From Reticulitermes lucifugus (lineage: Eukaryota; Arthropoda; Insecta; Blattodea; Rhinotermitidae), in assembly GCA_026260175.1 (NCBI GenBank), contig JAKCWW010000911.1, positions 23,255 through 87,254 on the forward strand: a stretch of 64,000 nucleotides of DNA, in the 5' to 3' direction. Position 1 is the stretch's first letter. Every line of letters starts with the position of its first letter. The notes beneath the pieces are model-generated. The model had not been told where the DNA came from. It saw only the letters and a program-made list of their open reading frames with translations, and did not search any database. Positions 1-10,703 of this stretch are shown piece after piece. A program made the position numbers and the translations under genes.

Positions 1-703
1 AATAGCAATTTCACAAAATCCTGGTATACAGCAAAGGGCTATTTATGACTTTCACAGAAATTAATATGACAGACACTTTTAAATTGCAATTATGATTATT
101 ACTTCAAATTGCTGACTCACTTATTCCAGTAAACATTCAAATGTTTCCTCTTTACGTTACAGCCCTTCTCTGCAAGACACAACATTATGAATCAGTGACA
201 TTTTCAATAGTGCACACCTTACATCCAGGTAGCATCTATGTAGAATGAATGCAGCTACACCTCCACTTCTCCATATGCCTTTCATAGTGTGCACAGGAAC
301 AACTTTACCTCATAAAGTTGGGGTTATATTGGATTGTTGGAAATCAGTGTAAATTAACCTGAAATCTGTTAAGTAGTTTTGAAGATGACCAGGGGAATGG
401 CACATACAACCACTCAATAATGCATTCACACAAAGAATGCATAAAATTGAAGATAAAAATTTTGACCTAATGTTCAGTGTTTGTTAAATGTTACCTCTAC
501 TCTCTTGTCATTTCCATGATGTACTGCTTAAGAAAAATGACAATTTACTTCTATAAAGATGTGATCCAATTAAGGTTTTAGAAGAACCATCAATTCCAGA
601 AATGAATTAATAAATATATTGAACAATCACAGTATATTACTGCTTATAATGATTGCTGGAAAAATAATTCGTCTCCATCAAATTCTAGTGATAAAGCACT
701 AAC
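1..703. other. Intron or downstream part of the primase-like gene
   Basis: I see no convincing exon here on either strand. Exon C of the primase-like gene ends at 704 with a good donor on the minus strand, so this should be intron. Around 245-310 there is a stretch resembling the tail of the SINE seen at 15.2-15.5 kb (a run about acacctccacttctcc followed by a gtgcacag motif), so at least part is repeat. Confidence 0.4.
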
Positions 704-2871
704 CTTGTTCCCAAATCTTGTGCAAGCTGGTATATTCGAGAATCAGTCAGTGCTTCACGTACACATCCCGAGGCTTGTAGGTGTTTCATACCTAATTCCA
801 GATGCAAGTAAAACAGAATTGCAAGCAGACGCTTCCATTTGCCACAGGGAACAATACATTTCCCTGATTTTAATTCTACTTCACGTTTTTTAACTAATGG
901 CAAGCACATCCTGAAAGGTACTAGAATAAAGAAAATCAGTCAAAATTGGCAAGCCACTGAGTCATACAAAATTCATTCACATCAGACCCTAATGTAAATA
1001 AGTGTGAAATTAATGCTAGCAACTACACTTCATAACACATTTCTAATTATAATCACATCACTTCACCCTAGGATCAATAAGGAACAGTGTTCAATAAACC
1101 CCAGCATTACTTCTTCAGAAATCAGAAGAGGAAAGTGACTGCTTTCAAAGGAAAAACACCCAGATTGCTGCAAAATAATTGCTTTAAACTCAATTACAGA
1201 ACATGACACTTTAAATATCTAGGATGTGACACTTTTATGAAAGAGACTATGACGCTGAAGCCAAAATGCAGCAATTTGAAAGAATATGCAAGGCAATAAG
1301 TATAATGGCAGTCCCCACAACTGGAATTTGAATTAAGAAGAATAATAGTAACAAAATTCAAGCATTCAAAATTAAACTCGAAGTGTCAACGAATGTACCA
1401 AATGAGATAAAACTAAAAGTGAATCTACATGAAAAGAATGAAAAATCTATTTAACAAATAATAAAATAGATAAATATAAAGTAAAATGGATAAATCATAC
1501 TGACAGAATGAAGAATGACAGACAGCTTACATTTACATACAAGCCAAAGGGATGGATATTGACACAGCTACTAAGTAAGAATAGGCAGCAGCCAATGACA
1601 TGAACAGCAGAAGGAAAAAAAATATATTCACGTTGCACTGAACAGCATTTAAGTATTAACATATTTATCTCACCGTGTGTGTTGTAATATGAACAGCTTT
1701 CTACATGCGTTTCCTTGAATGCATGGACAGCTATTTCCACTTTTATCATAATTTTACAAACATGTTTCACTGTTACAAGGAACTCAGTAAACTCTAGTGA
1801 TATATTTGATGACTGCTGCACAATCTCTTTCACATGCCTGTATAATACCTTCAACATGTTTGTAACATCGTTACAACTTAGCGCACTCAAACGATTAGCA
1901 AATAACTTGGTTTCTGCTTCCAAAACAAATATTTTGAAACTGGGAGACGAGAGTGAGAGCAACCTGAAAACAAGTTTGAAAGGATGTACAGGAAATTAGG
2001 TGTCATAAGTTCTACTTGTAACTTATTACAATCCCAACACTAATTCATGATAATATTACCGACACTCAGATTAGTGTTCCAAATATTAATCATATAGAGC
2101 ACATTTTCCAAAATAACATAAAACTGTCCAAAGTACAGTAATCCTTTGCCAGCCACAGGAGTTACAATTTGAAAAACACCTGTGGTTAGCAAGGCATTAT
2201 GGGAAATTGTGGCTTTGGGAAACCATTCCCTTCAAAACATAAATCATTTGTATACTCATGTAACACAAGAAGTACAAAATCATTCCCACATTAAACTCAT
2301 TAAATCCCTATGTCGAGGACATAAAAACTTCTTGGTGCAGAAGTCACAAACTTTTTGTGTGTACACGATTTTGTAACTGCACATTTGAAGTAAATGGACG
2401 TGCTTGGAAAAACTGGTTAAAAATTCAAAACTGCAGACATTTGAAATACATCATGAGTGTGGGATTGCCATGTTTAAAGCTCATTAGCTCATATTTTGAT
2501 TACTTTAAATCCTGTAAAAACTACTGGCAGATAATCAGTAATGTTAGGATACATGAGGACCACAGTATATTACAAAATTTTATTCCAACATTTACCCCCA
2601 ACACAACTGACAAAAATGATACTCCCAAATTCAAAGCTGAATATTACTTGAGCCTTATATATTTCTTTTTTCAATATCATGGAAATATGTACCTTAACAT
2701 AAAATGTCCTGCTCTGTCCATTGAACTTCCATCAATTAAATATTCAAAGTTCCTGGGTATGATCAGTTCTCCATTTTGAAGTGATACCAGATACTCAAAC
2801 CTTTGTTGTACACATTTACGTAATGTGTGTAAAGCAATACTGCCTCTTGGTGGTTTCAAGTAGTATGTCAT
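704..2871 (-). CDS. Divergent DNA primase large subunit (PRIM2/PriL-like), partial, exons A-C
   Basis: Three exons on the minus strand: A 2871-2693, B 1963-1674, C 910-704. Exon A encodes a YLKPP motif like the aromatic-x-x-PP motif near the N-terminus of PRIM2, and ends in GHFMLR, matching the family's HFILR. A ends in phase 2 and B starts in the matching phase; across the joint the next ~28 residues align to PRIM2 without a gap (FVLEAETKLFANRL over the family's helix with E..L.R.R). Exon C (REVELKSGKCIVP, then ALTDSRI) matches the PRIM2 stretch with VYLEDG..YVP and a later SDER. PRIM2 is the regulatory half of primase, works with PRIM1 and DNA polymerase alpha in the nucleus, and carries a C-terminal Fe-S domain, which would lie left of the window. 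Odd points: the N-terminal linker is shorter than usual, the family's LAYC and RRWF residues are not kept, and B to C phases do not match, so a short exon between 1673 and 911 is probably unseen. ATG 2871 is taken as start because no acceptor AG precedes it and an in-frame stop lies upstream. Paralogue or fast-evolving orthologue is undecided. Confidence 0.6.
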
Positions 2872-3760
2872 AATGAGTTAGTGGTACACATTTTGACAAA
2901 GAAATTATTCAATTTCCAGTTTAGGAAAATATTTATTCCTAAAAAAACAATGACACAGGATGTTACAATAGTAATGCAAGAGGTGTATGTGAAAGAAGTA
3001 CAGTCTGCCACATGTTCATTGCAAAACAACAGCAACCACACATCTCCAACTGTAATCCTGAAAATAAGAAGTGTGGAAAATTTATCATCCAATCTTCATT
3101 TGTTCAAACAGCTCGGTACCAAGAACTTCTCAGGCCTGCAGGAGTTACCATGTACAGTGGCCAAGCACTTATGTACCATCACAAGCTGTATTCCTAAAGA
3201 CAAATACAAGACACTTGCTGAAAAGACCAAGAAATCAGTGGGATCCAAGAGCAATGGAACTGCTGCATATATCTCAATTACACAACTACAAAAGCCTAAA
3301 ACCTAAAGTGGCTGCATAATCCATGACATTCCCTAGATTCTAGCATAACTGTTGTGTAGGTGGCACGTGGATAACTGCATGCTAAGAACATGCAAGGGCT
3401 GATCAAACCGTGGCAGTACCTGGGATGCTGTGCATGCAATGGACCCAGTAATAATAAATTATTAAAACAGAATAAATTTAATGGTGCATATTTTAAAAAT
3501 ATCATACGAATATATTGCGATAACATTCCCCATTGATTGAAAATTACTTCTGTTATCAAAACTAGATACAATAAGAAGTTCATAATTTGTAAACCTTCCA
3601 ACATTTCGTTTATATATACTACAAGATTTAAATTGTTTACTTACATTTTAATATTCCAGGTAACATAAGTGGAATGAGACAGGTATACATATGAATATGT
3701 ACGCTTTTAAATGATCAGGCACTTGTCCCCCTTTTGCTCACATGGTGAGTTCACATAATA

Positions 3761-4073
3761 TAGGGTTGCCAGGTTTTCCTTTTAAAAAAAGGGAAGATTT
3801 TCTGGTTTTCCTTAAAAAAAAAAAGGAAGATTTTTTGTCGACAACGAAATTAGTTTTTAAAAATACAAGACAATTCAAATTGTCTGATATTTTAATTGTA
3901 CTTTTCTTGACATTTTGCCCTTTTTAACAACTGTTTATCCTGTTTTACATACTGAAGGAACTCTTTACATGTAAAAGAGAAAACCTACTTACAGGAAAAT
4001 TAAAAACGTAAACAGTAAAACCAACCAAAAAAACGTACAGCTTACGGGAAAAACGTTGGACCTGGCAACCCTA
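3761..4073. mobile_element. hAT-like MITE with TIRs and 8-bp target duplication
   Basis: The element begins TAGGGTTGCCAGGT and ends with its reverse complement ACCTGGCAACCCTA. It is flanked on both sides by the identical 8-bp direct repeat ACATAATA (3753-3760 and 4074-4081). Perfect 14-bp inverted termini plus an 8-bp duplication is the hAT superfamily pattern. The interior (about 285 bp) is rich in A and T runs and has no transposase, so it is a non-autonomous copy. Confidence 0.85.
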
Positions 4074-4262
4074 ACATAATAACATTATTACCAACACATT
4101 AGCAAGTCTTGGCGAACAGCTTTATAAATTGAAACCACCGTCAGCTAATCGCTGCTACAACCCTCCACAGAAATATCCTGTACACTCATACTTGTTTGAC
4201 AAATTCAAGTACCGTGACTAATTAGACAGCTTGGTATGATTCTGTTTCAAATTCTTGGTCCG

Positions 4263-4610
4263 TATCGATATTGCGTTCCACCTCTGATTAATGACCCATG
4301 TCATGTAGTCGTAATCATAACCATGGATCATAACAATGATAATCACTTCAATCATATAAAACTTTGGAAATACGTGTCATCTTTGAAACACGTGTATAAT
4401 GTACGATGATATGGAGGTAAAGGCTCATTGGAGCCGTGGAACTAGGGCTTGTGGCGCCACCAACGGCGACTACGTGTGTTACTGTAGCAGGCTGAACCTA
4501 AGTACGACATAGATGGCAGTGATAGGGACTTTTGCGGGGAAAGTTGTATCACATGGTATCTGTGATCTAAGGTATGGATGATTCGATTTTGGACATGTAT
4601 GTGCGGGAAA
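4263..4610. promoter_or_regulatory. CpG-bearing promoter-like region with DRE and E2F-type sites
   Basis: A perfect palindromic DRE (TATCGATA) lies at 4263-4270 and a perfect E2F-type site (GCGGGAAA, reverse complement TTTCCCGC) at 4603-4610. Between them is unusually CpG-rich sequence around 4430-4490 with a GGCGCC core. In insects the DRE is bound by DREF and, with E2F, drives DNA-replication genes, which fits the primase-like gene to the left on the minus strand. No TATA box is evident. It could also serve a plus-strand gene to the right. Assignment is inference. Confidence 0.5.
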
Positions 4611-6131
4611 GCGTGCGCTGTTGGAATGGAGCAGTATAATGTTGTCTTCAGATTGAAAGTCGATTTTTATACCGTGTGGAATGTTGTGTTTGTAGTTTTC
4701 TTGTTATGTGTCTTCTTGTACTTGCTGCTGGGGTAATTATTATTTATGAACGCATTATAATCCTTATGTTCTTCCTTATCATGTGTACATTGTTTTCCAG
4801 TAATGTGGGTAACTTACCCCTGGTTGCAGACATTATTGTTTTCATAGGGTGACATTGTTGTAGTATGGTGCAAAATAAATCACCAGTTACTGATTTGGTT
4901 CAATACGTTGCTGTCTTGTTAACGTTTAGTATGTTACAATAAATTGAGCAATTACTGTATTTCTCATTTTCAGAAGAAGAATATCATACATGCTTATATC
5001 ACTGTATTCTGAAGGTTTTGATAACACAGTGCTCTCTTGACATAACCCAAAGCGTGTAAAACATCACCTGTCTGCTCCAAATGTCTCTTTAGTTTGTAGA
5101 ACATATCTGATGCAGTCTCTTTAAAATTATATTTTGTTCTATTTATGTTTAATTAAGAGGGGTATTGCATTTGGGACAAGTTCTATCTGTCATATCTGGC
5201 TGGCAGAACAGGTTTCTGAAATCTCCCCTTTTCTGATAGTTCTGGATATGTTAGGAACTACTGTATGTGTATTTTTACAGTACCATAATCTCTTGCATTT
5301 GGTAAGTCAGAGTTTGTGGTAGTACTGGTAATGTTAAATACAGCCCAAATTCAGTGGTAGGGTACGGAAACCGAGTATATTAAAAATAGTTCGTGTTCAG
5401 TGTTGTGGAATGAAGAAACCACAGATTTAGTGACATTGATACATGATCACCAGATTGTAACATTGTTTCCAAGAGGGTGTCCGAGTTACATCACAAAATT
5501 GAATTTATTCTTGTGCAGCACTACCAGCATTTGGAGCTCACATAAAGGTATAGTCACACCTAAATTGTTGACAGTAGCCTATGAGCATGAGCTGCACAGA
5601 AAAGTTACTCTTTTTAATGTGCCTTAAATGTGGTGGGTCAGTTTGCTGATAGCTGTGTGTAAGAAAATTCAAGTTTGTTGTGTAGACTGTTTCTCAATTG
5701 GGAATCCATTATTTGAGTAGTTTGTATGCAGTAGAACCAGAAGTGTTTTGAAGGTGCCTATCTTTGAATGTTACACCATATTGGCTGGTAAATAGTTGTG
5801 CCAATGTTTTGGAGGAGCATATTGCTTTCATCTTAAGCACTAGCTTACATGACAGGTTAATATTAAAATGAGTCTGGAGATTTTATTAGCCACTTCATAA
5901 TCGACCCAAAGCTGCACCTGTAAGAATTCACTGTCCCTTTTTGTGATGTAAATGCCAGGACTTCTTTGACCAACGTAAGTACCACAGTAACTGAAGAAAG
6001 ATCTTGCAGCGTGGAGTTAATCCTAACAGAAATTATTGTTCTTTCCTTACTGTGACTTATAGCATTTTCTTTTGCAGATAATTAAATTATGTTGTTACTC
6101 TGCATCAAAGTAACCTTGCTTTTCTATAGAA

Positions 6132-6671
6132 ATGGGATTTTCATTCTTGGAGGATGAGCAAAATAAAGTAAGTTGCAGTATTTGGACAAGTAAAAACTTG
6201 TAATTTATTTATTATGATGCATTCCAGTTTTATACTCCAAGTCAAGTATAAACAGTGATTGATATCTCGACAGATGGGCAACTGGGAAGAAATATTCAGT
6301 GAAATTGCATTATAAGATTTCTTTTTGCAGAGTTTATCTGATGAAGAAAACTGTGAGCAATTGTATCAAGTTCCAGAATCTCAAGGATATCAGTTGGCTC
6401 TCCATATCCTTAGCTTCCATGCTTGGTAAGCTTTGGTGATGGATCATTAATTATTTTGAAAAGGGCAAGTCATTAATTTTGGTATTCACATTTTTATGGA
6501 TTCATGTTCATCAAAGCAGTATCTGCGACATTTGAAAATTGCATGAGCCAATTGTTTTGTCTAATATGGTTGGCTGTTTTATGTTTCTTTGGAAAATACT
6601 TGAGTCATTGTGTGATTTTTATCTTTTCTGGTAACTGAATTTGGTTCAGGTGGATGCCAAAGTGGTAGGGA
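6132..6671 (+). CDS. Candidate small three-exon gene, unrecognised
   Basis: An ATG at 6132 follows an acceptor (tttctatag, exon from 6130), and the reading frame MGFSFLEDEQNK ends at 6167 before a strong donor gtaagt. A second exon, 6331-6425, follows a good pyrimidine tract and cag, stays open in the same frame (SLSDEENCEQLYQVPESQG, then QLALHILSFHA) and ends at gtaagc. Splicing to an acceptor before 6653 gives a stop within about six codons, for a peptide near 50 residues. An upstream exon would probably be non-coding and start near the promoter-like region at 4.3-4.6 kb. I recognise no family. Another frame is also open through both exons, so coding status is weak. Confidence 0.25.
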
Positions 6672-7346
6672 GAAGGAAGCCAGGAACATAGTGGATTCCT
6701 CACTGATTAAGAATGATTCACTTCTTGATACATGATGTTATTGGATTTGAGTAACAATAACTTGTATTTTATAAATATATATGGCTTTAAATAAACATAT
6801 TCAAAATTTGTTGCATCCAATCTGGAGAATATGTTGCATGCCTGTTCCACATTAAATTAGTAGTCAGAGAATTGACAAGTAGCTCATACTGATTGTGACC
6901 TATCAAAGTACAATGTGTGGCATGAAGGGCCAACTGAAGAATGAATATATGATGTTCTGGTAAGGGCTGCTCACCTCATAGGTGTAACAGTGAATGTCAC
7001 ACTTTGATGGGATGTCTGGCAAAACAAACGTGAAATACTTGGGAGCAGAAATATGCCACAGCTTCCTAACAGAATGCCTTTGCCTAAAGGTTCAAAGGAA
7101 CTACAAGATGCAGCAGCAATGACTGCTTTGTTTTATGCCGTAAACTGCTTACTGAAGATATAGAATGTAATGTCTGAAACGATTCTAGACAATAAAAGCT
7201 GCTAGACTGAAACTTGATTTCTGTGGAACATAACCATGTGAAACAAAAATAAATTTTTCTTAAAATTCTGGTAACAAAATCACATCATGTAAGTACCCTA
7301 AGGAGTCTTAAAATTGATACAATGTGAAGGCATGTAATTCATTTAC

Positions 7347-7470
7347 CTAGCTAAGGACAGTGATGATTGGCTGGCTCTGGTGAACAGACAATGAAGCTTT
7401 GAGTTCCATAAAGTTCAGTATATCTTGAGAAGGATGCGCTTCATTCAAGCCCTGTGTAAAAGATGTAATG
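7347..7470 (-). mobile_element. Old non-LTR retroelement 3' fragment
   Basis: On the minus strand the run ...cttctcaagatatactgaac... followed by ttatggaactcaaagc and ttcaccagagccagcc is a decayed version of the sequence at 63885-63965 (tagtcaagaaattccc, ttatggaacccaaagg, cacaagagcccgcc). Both therefore belong to one retroelement family. The intact family member encodes a peptide with a [11 protein letters not shown]-type motif; here it is broken. Confidence 0.6.
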
Positions 7471-7559
7471 AACTCTGTTACCCCTGTTAGTGCCTTGCCA
7501 AAGTCCCTGTGGGTTGTCAAATAAATGCCATTTATACTCACCCATTCTCCCATGTAGGT

Positions 7560-10500
7560 TCCCTCTTCCAGTCTTGGAGACCCCTTAGTCCAGGTTTAAG
7601 GGATTTAAATGCATTCTGGGATGTACATTTGTAAAACGTAATTCAAAACATATAATATAAATATATAATGAAGATATATTAAACACAACCATGTCACTTA
7701 ATTACAGTTACATGATATGTGAAGTGTCCAGGCAACAGTACTCTTAAATATATGTATACAATTGTTTCTGTATAACAGTACTTTAAAAGAGCAATTATGA
7801 GTATGTTACAGTAATCCTGTAACCAAAAGGCTAACTTGGGGTTTAAAAGCAAATATATCTGAAATTAACTGTCAAAAAATCACACCATCTACACAGTCAT
7901 GCTGGCAAAGACTATGTAGAAGACCATGACCAGACATGATTATCCGTGGAATTCCTGGTCATGAAGGCACCAAAATATTTGTAATGCCTCCTTTTACATA
8001 AGCATAATTTAATTCTTAACAAATGACAAAAAGACAGATATAGAAGGTACTATTACTGCAGCCAGAAAGTGCATTCTTAAACCTCTGTCAGTGAAATATT
8101 ATAACAGATAGGACAGACTTCAGTGGTTGTCCAAATGAACCATACAGAGTTCCTGACTGCCACTTTTGTGCCTTTGTATCATTACATGCATACATATAGT
8201 ACTAGTAACTGATGGTAATGCTATTATTACAGTTGGATGAAAAAAGTTATGAAGATATAAAAAAAAATATTGTACAGGTAGAATGGTGCAAGCAACATAA
8301 AAGTAAATGAGTGGTGACACTGTGTACTTGCATAACAAGAAATATAAATTAAAACATATTATTTGTAGAATGATACAAAAATTACACAGGTACAAAATGT
8401 GATTCACTTCTCATAAATTGATTTCTGTTCTGAAATAATACAATCAAAGCTTTCAAGTATTATTTTGTTTCACAGAGGAAGATATGATACAACATATAAA
8501 GTGACTCGCTGAACTTTTTTTTACCTTCTTAAAAGTAAATGAAGAGACAAATAAGGAAGAGGCAATTTTTATAACAAGGAGTTGGGGGGCAGAACTCCCA
8601 CTTGTGTTAATGTTATATTTAGAGAATGTAAGTTTATAATCCAACAATAACAAACATTCTATCTTATGTGTTAGGTTAACATGTTTACCCCATGATTTTT
8701 GAATATGGTACTGTTTCTGTTTTATTTCTGGTACAGTGGTAGTGCTTAAGTTGAGATTCTGTGTGCAGTGTCTCAGTGTGATGAAAAGTTCATGGTTCCA
8801 TATTACTGTGCTCTCTGTCTTTTCCTTAGTAGTGCTTGCATATCCACTTCCCTTCTTACTGCCAGTGTTTCAAGTGACATAGCAGTAGTTGCCTAGATCT
8901 GCAAGTGTGAAGTTTATTAGCTGTGCAGATCTTCTCGTGGCCTCTGAGACCTCATCTCTGAGTAAGCATTTCTTTTTCAGATGGTGAGTAAAGCTGTCTT
9001 CATGATGAGTGTTGACAAATGACTCAACTTTTGATGAAACAGTGTGAGAGCATTGATGATGAAGATTTCATTTATGTTGAACTGAATTGCAGTGAACCAA
9101 TTTGAATGAGTGCAACACAAATTCATAATTGGGGTGTGTCTATTAAATAACAAAACTGGCTGCAAAGACATACTTTACTAATGAAATTATGGTATCTACA
9201 TGGTATCCCATTCCAAGTAACTTTCACTAGAAGCTACACATCACCCCATGCCAGCCAATCAATGCGTTGAAGCGTCCCCAGAAGTCATTCTCCATATACC
9301 TCATGTCACAAATTGAACGTTTCACCACCAGTTTTCTTCAGCTTCATGAGGAATTTGATGTTTACTTGTTGCTCAGTTTTTTTTATCAAGCATGATTTTT
9401 GCAAGCTAATAAAACTGGTTACAGAAATAATTGTATTACTCAACATTGCATTAGCATAATGGAGTCTGATTTGATACATGGCTGAGGAAAGATTCAGCAG
9501 TAACTAGGATGTATTTACTCTGGTGATCAGTGGTCAAGCTCAGGAGCTGTGTGCGCAGTCTTGTTATTTAACAGACGCACCTCACATTCAGAATTGATTA
9601 CAGTGAAGGTCAGAGCAAAGAAAGTTTTTGTCAGATGGAGGCAATTCATTTATAAAAGCATTTTATGTTAAAAACAGATTCAAACAGGCAGCAAAATTAT
9701 TTGTCAGCAAAAAGCTGCATGCCAAGACATGTCATTCCTCTTCCTGACCGGCAACCTTAAGCCAGAATCAGAACACCAGTTCAGCCACTCCAGATGTGGA
9801 ATTTACTGACAGAATGTTATGTAAGGCTCAGAAAAGAAGACAATTACAAGGATATGAATACAACTGATATGCATGATAATATCACTGAACTGAAGGCTGT
9901 TATTTTATATGACACTTTTCGTATGAGACCATAAGATCATTACATATTTGCTACAGATGGCACGGGAATGAATATCTTTTATGAAGGATAGAGTTGACTC
10001 AGTGGATGACAAAATGTGCTAATTGTTGCACAGAATGTCAAACAATAGAGGATTTTAGAAGTAAGGGGTGTGCACCACGTTACTATTTATAATTCCAATA
10101 AGGATAACTGCCAGGTTTACTGGCTAGACTTATGAAAGAATTGGGAAAGCAGCTAGTAAAGTGATAAGTATGAAGAAGAGTGTTCAACATTCGTATAAGC
10201 TGTGAACTTTAAGGAGCAACATATGGGGAGTGTTGGGAGTTCACAGAGTTTTAGCCACACAAGCCAAGGATTTATTGTAGTTTTTTCAAAGAAGTTGTTC
10301 AGATCTCGATCCTCCTACCACTAAATGTAAAAGGCTCGAGCTCTCAGCTTTCTAATACTCCTCTGCATATTTTTTACAAGTGGCCTGATGATGGCTTGCA
10401 TTTAATCCAAAACATGTAGCTATGGTACAAAACAAAAACAGTTTGTTTCATTAACAGAGTTGTGTTAGATTGATGTGCCATGGCATCTGATCCTTATACT

Positions 10501-10703
10501 GTAAGCACAGTGGGGTTCCTCATATCCAGATTTATGCAAATATGTATAACCTTCAACTCTCAAAAATGGCCACACTTTAAAGTGTTCAATTCTGGTGCAT
10601 GTATTTTATGAACTATCTGGATTATGAATATAATGACGGAAACTTGTTAAGTAAAAATGCCAACTGCAAGAAAATCTGGTTAGAGTCAACAGTGTACTTT
10701 ATA
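7560..10703. other. Spacer without recognised genes
   Basis: Only short, unconvincing open frames occur on both strands. The sequence between about 9200 and 10400 has scattered remnants that look like decayed repeats but match none of the families identified elsewhere in the window. The 3' end of the minus-strand gene at 10704 and its polyadenylation signal should fall in the right part. Confidence 0.4.

Noticed and set aside
2357-3306. Two plus-strand open frames of about 140 codons
   Set aside because: They overlap the minus-strand primase-like exon A or its flank, have no recognisable domain or good splice context, and AT-rich sequence easily gives such frames.
4574-4639. Short plus-strand frame MDDSILDMYVRESVRCWNGAV
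   Set aside because: Only 21 codons, no donor consistent in phase with the exon at 6130, and it overlaps the promoter-like region; could be a uORF but unsupported.
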